Source: Hippopus hippopus (lineage: Eukaryota > Mollusca > Bivalvia > Cardiida > Cardiidae). Taken from it: a DNA stretch of 64,000 nt. The stretch spans positions 31,871,394-31,935,393 of the forward strand of contig OX328105.1 in the NCBI GenBank assembly GCA_946811185.2. Reading direction: 5' to 3'. The stretch's first letter is position 1. Every line of letters begins with the position of its first letter. The notes beneath the pieces were generated by a model that was not told the origin of the DNA, ran no database searches, and saw nothing but the letters and a program-made list of their open reading frames with translations. The translations under genes were made by a program, and so were the position numbers. This document shows, in pieces, positions 25,116 to 36,559 of this stretch.

Positions 25116-26340
25116 TTGTCATGTTTTTTAGATGAAGGATAAATTATTTCACAACTTTCAATAGGTTTATTATAAATGTGTACCCTTATAAAACTGAATC
25201 AAACGCGGAGGACTGAACGAAATTGGTATGACTAAATAAGGAAGCGGCTTTAAAAAGTGAGGTGTCCCCTCGATATGATGGAAATACTTGTGTAGAAACA
25301 AAAACAAAAAACAAATAAATGCAACATTTCTGTAGTCGTGTTTGTAAGAAAAACATCGTTAAAAATGATGTAAAACCTCCACGAAACACAATCGATGATC
25401 CTTTCAATAGAACAATAAACTAACTGGAAGCGGAGTAATACATTTCAACACAAAACTTGATATTCGATCGATAATACCACTGGAAGCAGTAATACATTTC
25501 GAACACAAAACCTATATAAACTAAAGAAGAGGGTGGTGTTTTCCGAGATCGAGCGTCAAAGGTTAATTATACACCCACCAATATACAAGCACAAGGATCA
25601 ATTAATCAGTCTATCAATAATGAGTGTCATAAGAGGGATGTTAATTTCAAAGGCTGAGCTTGCATATCAGGGGCGTCGAACCCAGAGACTCCGGTGTGAG
25701 AAGCCGAAGCTCAACCCCTGCACAAATTACCTTACCTTCCGCCATTCGGCTACCTAAGTAGGGATTTAGCTAATTTGGAAAACAATGGATATGACGTAGC
25801 GCAAGGTAAAAGTGGTACGTGTTACGCCACGTTTTTTCCTATGTTTTAAGACAAATATTGTCGAAAATGGTATGAATGTCCCCGCCCCTCCCCCCCGCCA
25901 AAAAAAAAATAGAGGTGGGTTCCATTAACTTTGTTCTAGTATTTCACAAGTAATGATGTTAACTTTTAGGGTGTGCGAAAACAACAAATGGTCATTTTGG
26001 CTCGTTAATTCCTTCCGAAAAATTTTTGTGTTACGAAGCAGACCACTCTTGAAAAGATTGTAGCAGAACGAGCTATTGCTTGTAATGAGTAGTTTCTATT
26101 TTTTCACAATACTCTAAACTGTATACACGTAGTTAATCATAGGTTTGTTTAAAAAAAAAGTCGTCCCCGTCAATCCCCCTTCCCCACTCTAACCTCGGTT
26201 GAGTCGCTCCAAGATATTTTTGAAGTCGTGCACCACTAGCTTGCTCCAGGATATTTTTCAAATCGTCCCCTTCTTATTTCGCTCAAGTTCGTAATAAGTT
26301 GATACAGTATAAACCTAAATTCCTTATTCTTGCAAAATTC
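25116..26340. other. Unassigned
   Basis: No gene is supported. A TATTCGATCG...ACTGGAAGCAGTAATAC motif occurs twice between 25425 and 25500, a short local duplication. Confidence 0.35.
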
Positions 26341-26344
26341 TATC

Positions 26345-26415
26345 AGACAGTGTGGATAAAAAATCAGACTGCACATTGTGTGCAGTTTGATCTTTGATCT
26401 ACACTGTCCATAGAC
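26345..26415. repeat. Palindromic MITE, family R2
   Basis: GACAGTGTGGAT...AATCAGACTGCAC and GTGCAGTTTGATCTTTGATC...ACACTGTCC pair across a short ATTGT loop. Confidence 0.65.
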
Positions 26416-26910
26416 GGTAACTAAATACATCCTGCGTCTCGAAGGGCTATAACAACGGAACGGAAGAATATTGGTCAAATTGCCGCGGTAATAATTATGT
26501 TCTGTTTTGGTCTGTTAACAGCTATTAGTTTTCTCTTGGGTCCCATTTATAATGTAACTGTCGGGAAAGATAATGTTTTCACAGTTTTCGACGAAATTGG
26601 AGAACGAACATTGATGTAAACTCATTACCTCCCCTCCCCCCATACAATTTATTCCATATCTCAGAAAACATTGTGACAAAAGAGGTAATTCCATTATATT
26701 CAGAATACCTTTTCCCACAAAGTTCTAGAGGGAAGTCATGCAATAAATGTAGTTTATTGTAAATCATCCCTCTATTACACTGTTTTCATCAATGTTTCAG
26801 GTTGTCATGACCTATAAAAGTCCAACCTAACATCTGTGCAGTTTTGACTTTTTGAAAAGAATATTTTTTGCCACAAATTATATTATCACTTATAAATTTT
26901 AAGCATTTGC
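26416..26910. other. Unassigned
   Basis: No gene is supported. The short overlapping ORFs on the minus strand have no motif. Confidence 0.4.
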
Positions 26911-27135
26911 ATGTTTGTTTATTTGGTAGGCCTATATAACGCCTTTTTTTCAACATCAATTAACTTATACCGCGGGGGCCATTGCATCCATCCATGCTTT
27001 CCTCGAGTTTCTGTAACCAGTGCATCGCAAAACAATCTTTTCCAGCCATTGGTGGCACTCCCGCAGAAACTTCGTCGGGTCGAGACATGGTTCAGCAATG
27101 AAAGAGGAATCAATCCAGTCGCATTGACTCATTAA
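26911..27135 (+). repeat. Dispersed repeat R7
   Basis: TTTCTGTAACCAGTGCATCG, GGCACTCCCGCAGAAAC and GAAAGAGGAATCAATCC align with the copy at 40065-40290. Opposed ORFs on both strands come from the repeat. Confidence 0.55.
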
Positions 27136-27544
27136 TCCTCAGATAGAACTTTCCCGTGCTTAGAAACGAACAAGCCACTACATGGGTTCCAAGCCCCGTG
27201 CTTTACCGACTGTGCAGTCCGATCTTGAACCTTAATTTCCACAAAAGCGCTTGTAGTTGTACCTACCTTCCAAATACATAATCAAAGTATTATGGCGATG
27301 ACAGCTTGCTTGTTCGTATGTCTCCTGGATTGCACCAGTATTATATTTGGGCATTGAGCCCCGTAGAAAATACATGGTTGGGACAGCAGTCTGTAATAGA
27401 ATTGGCATGGATGACCATGGATGATTGAGGTAATATATGACAACTATACTGACGTCAATAATGAAGATATTAGTAATGCTGACATGCACATTTCTGTGCT
27501 TTTCCTGCTGTAAGCTGTTCGTGTAATTTAGCATCACGCTGGGA
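27136..27544. other. Unassigned
   Basis: A 101-codon minus ORF (27232-27537) has no recognisable motif or splice context. Confidence 0.35.
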
Positions 27545-29055
27545 AAAAAAGTTTTAATACATCTCCTTGGTGCATTATATCAAGCAACTAATCATATGTT
27601 TATCTAAGGAATGAAGAGAACTTTTTTTGTTTTCATGGAGGTATAGATCTAATTCAATATTAGTTTTTTCATGAACATTGGCGAGTTCTGATTGGCTGAA
27701 AAATGTTTTTCATAGCTCCATAAAAAGAAATTAGCGGTGCCGGAACTACTTTTGCATTCAAACTAATGTAAACAAACATGTATACGAGATTTCATAATGT
27801 TTTTCTTTCTGGTTTTAGATCTATATCGAGTCGGAAGTTCAAATTGCTAGCTGAATTTATTTTCTCTGAATATCGAAAAAGAAATCCAACAGTAAATTCA
27901 AAGAGACAGCTGAAAACTCATTGTAACTTTGCTGGGTTCTAACAATTTTATTTTCAACTTAATTCTAGCGTATTGTACTTCTAATAATAAATCGACTAAA
28001 TCTGCAAATGTTCAATACTATAATGACGTCACGAATTTACGTCATTGGTACGTCATGAACGAGCAGTTTTACCGCGCTATGAAATATGAATGAAATGGAC
28101 ATTAGATAATTACGCAATGTTGGATTTACAGTAAAAAAAGAATTTAGTATTATTTAAGTGCATATTTGTTGTCTGTGATATTGAATTATAAGGAATGAAG
28201 AGATTTTTTTTTGTTTTCATGGGAGTATGAAAAAAAAAAAAAACCTAATCACACTTTCGCGGTTTCATACAAAAGTGTGATTAGGTTTTTTTTTCATACC
28301 CCCATGAAAACAAAAAAAGTTCTCTTCATTCCTTATAATTCAATATCACAGACAACAAATATGCACTTAAATTTTACTCTCACTTGCTTTTTTTTTTTTG
28401 TAAAACCAACATTGCGTATTTATCTAATGTCCATTTCATTGATAATTCATAGCGCAGTAAATCTGCACGTTCATGACGTAATAATGACGTAAATTCATGA
28501 CGTCATTATAGTGTTGAACATTGGCAGATTTAGTAGATTTATTATTAGAAGTTCAATACGCTAGAAGTAAGTTGAAAATAAGTTTGTTAGGACCCAGCAA
28601 AGTGACAATGAGTTTAAGCTGTCTTTTCGAATTTACTGTTGGATATTTTTTTCAATGTTCAGAGAAAATAAATTTAGGTAGCAATTTGAAATTCGGACTG
28701 GATATAAAATCAGACAGAAAAACATTATGGAATCTCGTATACATGTTTGTTTACATTAGTTTGACTGCAAAAGTAGTTCCCGCACTGCTTAAATTTTTTT
28801 TATGGAGCTATGAACAAAAAATGTTCAGCCAATCAGAACTCGCCAATGTTCATGAAAAAAATTAATATTTAATTATTGATCCATGAAAATCCATTTTATC
28901 TAACAACCGACAGATTCATGAGATGGAATGGTCCTTTGACATGCAGAAGATTGACTTTTAGCAAAAAAGTTTCGATCTAAGTCAGCCTGCGCGGACTGCG
29001 CTCGATATTTTTTGCTGATGCATTAAATCCCTTTTTCAAAGAGTATGGCTCAATG
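27545..29055 (+). repeat. R3 MITE split by a fold-back repeat
   Basis: The left part of an R3 copy is at 27545-27600 (TCCTTGGTGCATTATATCAA). Its continuation resumes at about 28876 (TTGATCCATGAAAATCC) and runs through TTCGATCTAAGTCAGCCTGC to about 29050. The 1.27-kb fold-back sequence lies between. Confidence 0.7.
27605..28875. repeat. Fold-back repeat R5, copy A (long palindrome)
   Basis: Two arms of about 590 bp, about 27649-28250 and 28270-28868, are inverted copies of each other. The outer sequences are ATTAGTTTTTTCATGAACAT and complement; the middle ones GTAAACAAACATGTATACGA and complement; the inner ones GGAATGAAGAGA and complement. The centre near 28262 has CCTAATCACACTTTCG. The left edge carries an extra AAGGAATGAAGAGAAC end. 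The ORFs at 28211-28492 and 28521-28865 are arm artefacts. Confidence 0.9.
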
Positions 29056-29553
29056 TATACGAGTTTAAAACTCGCTGTAACTTGCCGTGCAGTTTGTTTT
29101 ATTTCACACGCCCCATAACTCCCTACCCTACCCCACTATTCCTGGGGGTCTGGCGTTGTCTTGGTGGGACAACCAGTGACAAGAGCGGCAAACAGGCATT
29201 GAATAAAGATTTTCTGATCACGGCAAAGAGATTGCTTCCATTCCTGTAATGAAATCATTGTTGCACCAACAGGCAATTTTCATTGGTGGCAAATCCTTTT
29301 GCCATATGTACTAGTTTCTGATTGGCCTAAAATCAGCTCATACATAGATGGGTTAAGCAAAAACTACAAAGACCCAGAAATTTTTCATCGAAGTGAATTT
29401 TTATGCTCTGCTTTTTAAATTATTGGTCTCGCAATATCAACAGTGCCAATATATAATTATTGCTGACGTGGTCGTTGCCAAGTCGCAGTTTTTTGCCTTG
29501 TACTAGGGAAGGCAGAAAAAGATTTCAAATAGGCAGACAGTCGTTGCCCCTGC

Positions 29554-29584
<31 letters not shown>

Positions 29585-30099
29585 ATTAAATTGCTGTCAA
29601 GCACCAGACCGTTATATTAAAGCATATTATCAAAACATGTTTTTCATCCTCAACATCATTGAAATTGAGTCTACATGATTTGTTTCTTTCATGCTTCCTA
29701 TTCAAGCATTTTTAGTGCCATAGAAGAAAACAGGAGCGGTTGCAGACGGCATAGACCAAGATCAGACTTGTAGTCTGTTCTTGAATCTACACAGTTCGAT
29801 ATTTTAGTCAAAGCTTTAAAAGGAAAAAACTTTTTGGATTGTATTTTGAGCCTTCGAAAGAGGTTGAGTTTATATATTTGGCATTTAAAGAGTTAAGAAG
29901 GCACACACACAAAAAGGAAAAACAAAACACCTGGGATAAAATTCAATCAGGAGTGTTTATTTTAGGAGACAATTTTCTAAACTGTTATCCTCCTTTTCAC
30001 TGTAATTGGTGACTTCCTCCCACAATTTACAGAAATAAGTGATCGTTTACTCTGCAACCAAATTGGTGGCCTCTATATTTGAAGAGCCTTAACCCTTAA
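29056..30099. other. Unassigned, with a (GA)n run
   Basis: No gene is supported. A (GA)n microsatellite lies at 29558-29584 and a drifted R2 palindrome at about 29745-29805. Confidence 0.5.
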
Positions 30100-30305
30100 C
30101 CTGCTAAAAAAAGTCAAATCAAACTTTAAAGCCGATGATAAAAACCAAAAGTTTGGCTAATTATAACTGAGGTATTTTTGGGGGATAATATCTCCTGATC
30201 GGATTGTGTAGATCCAAGGTCAGACTGCACGTTCTGTGCAGTCTGATCTTGATGTACACCATCTTCAAAAGGTCCTTAAGTCGTGCTTAGCAGCCTAAGG
30301 CTAAA
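30100..30305. repeat. Palindromic MITE, family R2 (fuller copy)
   Basis: The core GTGTAGATCCAAGGTCAGAC / CAGTCTGATCTTGATGTAC has a GCACGTTCTGTG loop. The outer arms are CCTTAACCTGCTAAA and CGTGCTTAGCAGCCTAAGG, showing that the whole mobile unit is about 200 bp. Confidence 0.7.
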
Positions 30306-30399
30306 GGAGTATAGATTTTGTTTTCTTGGATTAAATGAAGAAAAACCATCATTATTTAAACATACGAATTTTCATCACACAACTATCCTTGTTTTCATA

Positions 30400-30810
30400 G
30401 TAATGTAGCATTACGATTTTTCTTATCTTACACGCATTTGAGATAAATGAATAGTACCGTATTTAGTCAAAAATCTGTAACAGTACGCCCCATTTCTAAA
30501 AAGAATGCTGACCCAGATTTTTCTGTGAAATAAACTAACAAAATAGATTACCATGACCATGCTGCGAATTTCTCGACATATTCAAAGAAAAATCATTATA
30601 ATATTATGCACGTGTCTTTGGAACTATTTTTCGTCCTTAATTTACAAACCTGTCAAAGAAGCGAATAGGCTTCCTGTAAATTTAGATTCACATGTACATG
30701 TAGGCCAACGTTTAAACACATGAACTGTGATTTTTTAGATACACCTATGTGATGAAAAAGAATATGACATTTATTGGCTTTTGAGGTAAAAATCTATTCA
30801 ACTCCTCCGC
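30400..30810 (+). repeat. Dispersed repeat R6, copy 2
   Basis: This copy is colinear with 13215-13640 but diverged. TACGCCCCATTTCTAAAA, GAAGCGAATAGGCTTCCTG, CATGTACATGTAGGCCAACG and TTATTGGCTTTTGAGG mark the alignment. Confidence 0.65.
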
Positions 30811-31082
30811 AAAAGCGTTTTTTAATTTTGCAAAAGCCTCTCTCAATAACATTTTTAAGACTCGTTTGATATGCTTTTATCTCAAACGCCAACTTATAGT
30901 TGTAGTCGTATATCAAAAAATAAAGAATATATGTAAAACTGTATAGTAATCTCAGTTTATCTACTCTAATTCTACATCATTCGTACAGTTCACAATGCAT
31001 AACCTGATGAATAACACGTTGAATTGATCCATTTAGGTAACCCCGGTATATTTTGTCTAAGGGAAATAACTATACAATATAC

Positions 31083-31300
31083 ATGAGCTATGCCCTCGGA
31101 AACGGGGGATTAATGCATCGCCATGATGGATCCATAAAATCTATTTTGTCTAACAATCGACTGGATAATGCGATCGAATGGTCCTCTGAGATGCAGAAAA
31201 TTTACCAATAGCGGAAAGTTTCGACCCACGTCAGCCTGCGCGGACTGCACGATAATTTTTTGCAGATGTATTAACCCCCTATTTACAGAGCATGGCTCAT
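31083..31300 (+). repeat. MITE, family R3
   Basis: The copy runs from CATGAGCTATGCCC to TTTACAGAGCATGGCTCAT. It contains ATGGATCCATAAAATC, continuous and unbroken by the fold-back repeat, and a CAGCCTGCGCGGACTGCAC hairpin shortened on one side. Confidence 0.6.
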
Positions 31301-31316
31301 CCACAATACATTTCAG

Positions 31317-31598
31317 GTACTTTGAAAGCCAAGATGAGTGCGGGGGATGAAATAGAGCACATATCCATATCGACGCATGGTGGTGTCAAAGGTCACACAT
31401 CATCACAAACAGGGCTGATGTCAACACACACAGCATTGATAGACTCGCAGTATTGCGATAAAGGTCAAGGTCATCCTCGATCGACCGGAAACAAGAGTGT
31501 TTCTAGAGTCGTGGCCTGTACTGCCATTACTTTTCTTCTTGTTTGTTTTATCATGGTTGGGTTTTCGCTGATTATGTCGAAAGATATTGATCAACAAG
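31317..31598 (+). CDS. Candidate host exon, single-pass membrane protein
   Basis: An open frame from the ATG at 31334 encodes a polar, His/Ser/Thr-rich N-terminus of about 60 residues. A hydrophobic segment follows (VACTAITFLLVCFIMVGFS, about residues 64-85), then a short charged stretch. The frame runs into CAACAAG at 31592-31598 followed by GTAAGTG, a near-perfect 5' splice donor. A TACATTTCAG acceptor-like sequence ends at 31316. The layout suggests an early exon of a type II membrane protein, with the rest on later exons that I could not find. An in-frame ATG at 31292 lies in the preceding MITE. I do not recognise the family, and a chance open frame remains possible. Confidence 0.4.
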
Positions 31599-31667
31599 GT
31601 AAGTGCATTTAATTAAGTCACCGCATGCAATATACTATGTTATTGGTTATTTATCAACCTATTCATG

Positions 31668-32632
31668 AGCTATTCTCTGGAAAAAGTGGGTTTAGTGAAT
31701 ACCTGTGATGAATCACACCAAGTTAGTCATCGTATTATTATAATTCAATATTAGTTTTTTTCATGAACATTGGCGAATTCTGATTGGCTGAAAACTTTTT
31801 TTCATAGCTCCATGAAAAAAAAAAAAAAATCAGCAGTGCCGGAACTACTTTTGCAGTCAAACTAATGTAAACAAACGTGCATACGAGATTTCATAATGTT
31901 TTTCGTGCTGATTTTATATCGAGTCCGAAGTTCAAATTGGTAGCTGAATTCATTTTTTTCTGAATACTGAAGAAAACAAAAATCCAACAGTAAATTCAAA
32001 AAGAGAGCTGAAAACTCATTGTTACTCTGCTGGGTTTAAACAATCTTATTTTCAACTTAATTCTAGCGTATTGAACTTCTAATAATAAATCCACTCAATC
32101 TGCAAATGTTCAATACTGTAATGACGTCATGAATTACGTCATTTTACGTCATGAAGGAGCAGATTTACCGCGCTATGAAACATCAATGAAAAGGACAGTA
32201 GATAAATACGCAATGTTGGATTTAAAAAAAAAGAGCAGTTAGAATTATTTGAGTGCATATTTGTTGTCTGTGATGCTGAATTATAAGGAATGAAGAGATT
32301 TTTTTTTTTTCATGGAGGTATGAAAAAAAAAAACCTAATCACACTTTCGTATGAAACCGCGAAGAGCGGTTTCATACGAAAGTGTGATTAGGTTTTTTTT
32401 TTCATACCTCCATGAAAACAAAAAAAATTCTCTTCATTCCTTAAATGAATCCATAAAATCCATTTCGTTCAACAACCAATTCTTACATGTATAAACATGC
32501 TCCTTGGACATACAGTAAATTTATTAATAGCAAAAGGTTTCGTCCCATGTCAGCCTGCGCGGAGTGCGCAGGCTGACATGGATCGATCCTTTTTGCAGAT
32601 GCATGAAGCCCCCTTTTCACAGAGCATGTTTC
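31668..32632 (+). repeat. R3 MITE split by a fold-back repeat
   Basis: The left part at 31668-31738 (CTCTGGAAAAAGTGGGTTT to AGTCATCGTATTATT) continues at 32446 (ATGAATCCATAAAATCC). It then runs through the CAGCCTGCGCGGAGTGCGCA hairpin to TTTCACAGAGCATG. Confidence 0.7.
31740..32445. repeat. Fold-back repeat R5, copy B
   Basis: One long arm (31740-32283) matches the left arm of copy A. It is followed by an almost perfect terminal hairpin (32284-32445) pairing GGAATGAAGAGA, CATGGAGGTATG and CCTAATCACACTTTCGTATG with their complements around GCGAAGAGC. The second long arm of copy A is missing. Confidence 0.85.
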
Positions 32633-32814
32633 ATTTATTTTTACATCAATTCAAAAGGCAGATAGACATACTAGATAAACTCTCATTTCTGTTCTGTAAA
32701 CTAACAAGCCGCGTTTTTGGAAATTTGTACAGTCAGTCGCGAAAACAGTAAAATGCTCTATCATCGCTGTAGACTTTGACTTTATTTGGTTAATTCAGCC
32801 CGTTTGATAAATTC

Positions 32815-32935
32815 CAGCACCATTTGCGCGAAGTGCCAAGGACACTTCACCCTTGACCTATTTTGGTAGGAATCGAACTTGGGACATCCAGGTTACAAAA
32901 TCCCACTCAATGAGCACAAGTTCATAATCTAGTTT
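32815..32935 (-). repeat. SINE head, reverse orientation
   Basis: Read on the minus strand, AAGTTCGATTCCTACC is a B box, followed by AGTGTCCTTGGCACTTC as in the other SINEs here. Confidence 0.45.
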
Positions 32936-33474
32936 TCTAAGATCAAGTCGTAGCGATAAAAGTGTGTAATATAGGAATGGCCTTGGACAATGCGGTGCAG
33001 AGTCCTAACATTGTAGATCTACCTGTAATACACAGGAAAGAAACCAATATTAAATTTGACTACGTGATATGGCTACAAAGTGTTCAGATCGGCGCAAAAC
33101 ACTATCAAAATAAATTATTCGTAAAAAATATGTAGATCTAGTTGTATATTGAAAGTTCACCCAAACACACTCTCTCGCTCAGAAATTGTAGTTTGTAGCT
33201 GTCAAAAATTAAATTCACTGTAGTCTGTCTTGTTCTTTCACCCTATTCATGCAACGATCGACTTTAGGTGCTTTTGGAGAGAGTGGAGATCAAAGATTTG
33301 CCAGCAAAAACGTGTAGTCTGATCTATGATAACTATATTGTTATTTCAGCATCCCAAAACGCCTTAAGTGCAGTGACCTGATTAATTTGCTTACTTTCTT
33401 TCTTTGATATAGAGATAATGATCCTTTCGTTAGATCTAATTCATTTGAAAGTCCACATGCTTACGAATCTCATG
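32936..33474. other. Unassigned
   Basis: No gene is supported. A weak R2 relic lies near 33285-33345. Confidence 0.4.
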
Positions 33475-33668
33475 ATGAATGTTTTTCAAAACATCGCTTG
33501 AAAAGCAGAAAATGCTGGCACCCACCATTTTCTGCTTTTCCTACAATATTTCCTATCTTTTTCAAAGATAAATACCTGCATTTGAACCATTTTAATTTAA
33601 TTAGATCTAGTTGTCTGGAAATGTTCTTAATTTCGACGAGTCTGAAATTCTGTCGACTGATAAAGAGT
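33475..33668. repeat. R1 hairpin MITE (variant core)
   Basis: The core AGCAGAAAATGCTGGCACCC and its complement (33500-33542) differ from the usual GGAAAAGGAG stem. The outer parts CTGGAAATGTTCTTAATT and GACGAGTCTGAAATT match R1. Confidence 0.55.
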
Positions 33669-34500
33669 CAATCTATTATTGCACAGACTAGTTGTAGAAA
33701 TACCCCAAGCCAGTGACAAAAGGAAATATAATTTTTTTTAGTTAAAGGATTATCTGTTTTGAACGACATGAAAAACAATGAGAGGAAAGGAAGCAATTGC
33801 TCGTTACATGCTGCAAATCTACTTTGTGCACTATTGTTTGCAATACCAATGTCCGTATGCGCGTAAAAAGTCCTACATATATTTATATGATTACAGGGTT
33901 TCAGTAGTAGTTTAAAGAGATGTATAAAACTAAAACAGACCGTCTGAAAATGTTGGGAATGACGCTGATACAAGGATATTGATCAGTTTTCTACATGAAG
34001 GCGACAAAATTGAAGAAAAAGATTGAATTAGACTGCAAGTTTACAGGTTATTTTGTTCTGTAAAGTCGAAAACTTGCATCGATTGCCATTTCTGTGGAAT
34101 ACTTTAAAGGGCAAAGTTTATAACCGTCTTTGCAAAACAGTGAAACAGAACAACGCATATCTAGGAATCGTACAAAAACACTGGAAGTTACTTACAGCCA
34201 AGGGAAGCAAATCTAGTAATTCTTTACCTGAAAACAAAATTTTAGACCCCTTCCTTTAATGACGTATTATCGGGTTGTCAGTGCGCAACTTTTCCGCGCA
34301 TGTCTCTATGTATTGAAATGTACTATTTTGCATTGATCCTTTCCTTAATACTTTAAATTAAAACTCCAAAATTGATAAGCAGCAACAAATGACTAATTAA
34401 AAATGCTTCAAATTGAAGTTGAAATTTTGATTGTGTAGAAAATATTGTGGGGAAATGGATAATTGCCTATGAGCAATTCCACCTTTTACCAATTGTTTTA
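33669..34500. other. Unassigned
   Basis: ORFs at 33668-33973 (minus) and 34053-34259 (plus) have no motifs. A weak R1 relic lies around 34430-34500. Confidence 0.35.
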
Positions 34501-34506
34501 CTAAAT

Positions 34507-35215
34507 CCGTCCGATAAGGATGTTAAATCAAGTATATGTCAGGGAAAGGATTAATAATATCATCTTTGTTGGGAAAAAGACATGATTTTGTGTTGGAAAA
34601 TATACAACTAAGTATAAAATTGACTCTTGGATGTTTTTGTGTCATTTTCATTGTTCCAAGGGAGGTAAATGAGTTCAAATATTGGGAAAAGTAGCCAGAC
34701 AACCTATCATTTTTTTGCATTTTATTTCATGAAGGATATAATTATGTATATTTCATAGACAAATGAGAACAATCTCTGGGCTAGAGTTTTTTTGAAGGTC
34801 AAATGATGTCCTAATTTTCACTAATAAAATGAGCATTTTCGTGAGCTAAGGGTTTGAGCAATTACACTTTTTTTCAAAAAAGTTTTCTAAAGCTATCCCA
34901 TAATAATGTTACATCAAGTATATATATCCTCTTTATTGTGAAAAAGACATGATTTTGTGCAAGAAAATATACAACTTACAAAGTAATTTGACTCTTGGAT
35001 GTTTTGTGTCATTTTCACCGTTCCAAGGGAGGTAATTGAGTTCGAATATTGGGAAAAGTAGCCTGGCAACCTATCTTTTTTTTGCATTTTTTGATAAAGA
35101 ATATAATCATGTACATTTTTGAGAAAAATGAGAAAAATCTTTGCGCTAGATTTTTTTGAGGGTAAAATAATGTCCTGATTTTCTGTGATAAAATAAGCAT
35201 TTCTGTGGGATAAGG
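34507..35215. repeat. Old tandem duplication, unit about 345 bp
   Basis: Copy 1 (about 34507-34850) and copy 2 (about 34896-35215) share AAAAAGACATGATTTTGTG, TTGACTCTTGGATGTTTT, GTTCCAAGGGAGGTAA and ATTGGGAAAAGTAGCC in the same order. Both encode nothing. Confidence 0.8.
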
Positions 35216-35820
35216 GTTTTATTGAAACATAGATAGCGTATCATTAATTTGAAATATCTGTTAATTTCTCATCAAAGTCAGAGGATCCATTAGTTCACTA
35301 TGAATGTAAAACACAGAGAACATGATTTGACTGAAATTACAGATTTTAATCACAAAATTCTGACGTATGCTGCAATAATTGGGTTTTTGTGTAATTTGAA
35401 AAAAGGGTTATCTTCTTCGTGGGCTCAGAACTTTTTGATTCATCAGGCAACGTCTGATTATCTCTTCGCATATTGAAAGAACATACTTTGAAGTGTTTCT
35501 GTGTCAAATTTCACGAAATTCTCTGCTCTAGAAATAACTCGCTGAAACGCCTTTAAGAAGCACTTAAAATTGACATATTTAACGTGACCAGAATGAAAAT
35601 TTTGTCTACAGAAAGCGAGGAAAAAAGTGTAGAAAAAGGAGAAATATGCTGGCTACTAGCCTTCTTTTATCAGGATCCTTAAAATTCGGGATATTTAGTA
35701 AAGGGTTGAAGATCTAGGACCTATAATTGTTTTATTTTTACGAGCATGAAAATAAAAGCGTTGTTATCGTGTACAGTTGAATCAATCGAAAGAGTTTTGT
35801 GGAAATACAAAAGTTATGAC
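35216..35820. other. Unassigned, with an R1 relic
   Basis: A truncated R1 copy lies near 35590-35706 (AAAAAGGAGAAATATGCTGG). Nothing else is recognised. Confidence 0.4.
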
Positions 35821-36040
35821 AACATAACCCGTATCCTGCTAAATAAATCGAGTGAAACTTTCACTCTAACAGTAAAATGTTGCTACTTCAAAGTTATGTT
35901 TTGGGGAATATACCTTACTTTATCGGACAGTGTAGGTCAAGATCAGACTGTACGTTTTGTGCAGTCTGATCTTGATCAACACGGTCCACAAAAGGTCATT
36001 GATTTGCGCTCAGCAGCCTTAGGTTTAAGTGAAAGCCTGA
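35820..36040. repeat. Palindromic MITE, family R2 (fuller copy)
   Basis: CAGTGTAGGTCAAGATCAGAC pairs with GCAGTCTGATCTTGATCAAC around TGTACGTTTTG. The outer arms are CCGTATCCTGCTAAATAAA and GCGCTCAGCAGCCTTAGG. The ORF at 35746-36054 runs across it. Confidence 0.7.
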
Positions 36041-36082
36041 GATGTTTTTCATAACTATACATAAGAAGAAATTCTTCTTTGT

Positions 36083-36222
36083 CGTCTTCATCATCATCAC
36101 CATCATCGTTGTCATCTCCTTCTTCTTCTTCTCCTTTCCTCCTCCTTCTCCTCCTCCTTAACCTTCTTATCCTCCTCCTCCTCCTTCTTCTTCTCCTCCT
36201 ACTCCTTCTTCTTCTTCATCAT
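36083..36222. repeat. Pyrimidine-rich TCC/TTC simple repeat
   Basis: Mixed TCTTC, TCCTCC and TCATCA repeats form a strand-asymmetric polypyrimidine tract. Confidence 0.9.
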
Positions 36223-36559
36223 TGTTGCACTTATAGTACCAGACTACTTTTACTCTAAAATACTTTTAAACTCCATTTCCTTTATAAAAAAAAAATGGAC
36301 GATAAATATTTGCATGAAACATTTTAACCATGTATCTTTTAAAGCTTGAACCTTAAATCAAATAAAGGCCGCTTATTTATGCCATCCTTCGACCCATACT
36401 GTATTTTTGGATTATTTATTACTTTTGGGCCGTTTAATACATGACCTTGTTTCAGAATCGCAAATGGAATATTGGAGAAAGTAGATAACAAACAATGTCA
36501 GTTTTTGCTGATTCCATTAGACATTAGACGCCGTATTCAAGTAGCGAATATTTTTAATT
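36223..36559. other. Unassigned
   Basis: Nothing recognised. Confidence 0.4.

Noticed and set aside
28211..28865. Two plus-strand ORFs of 93 and 114 codons
   Set aside because: They lie in the right arm of a long palindrome and are not conserved in copy B.
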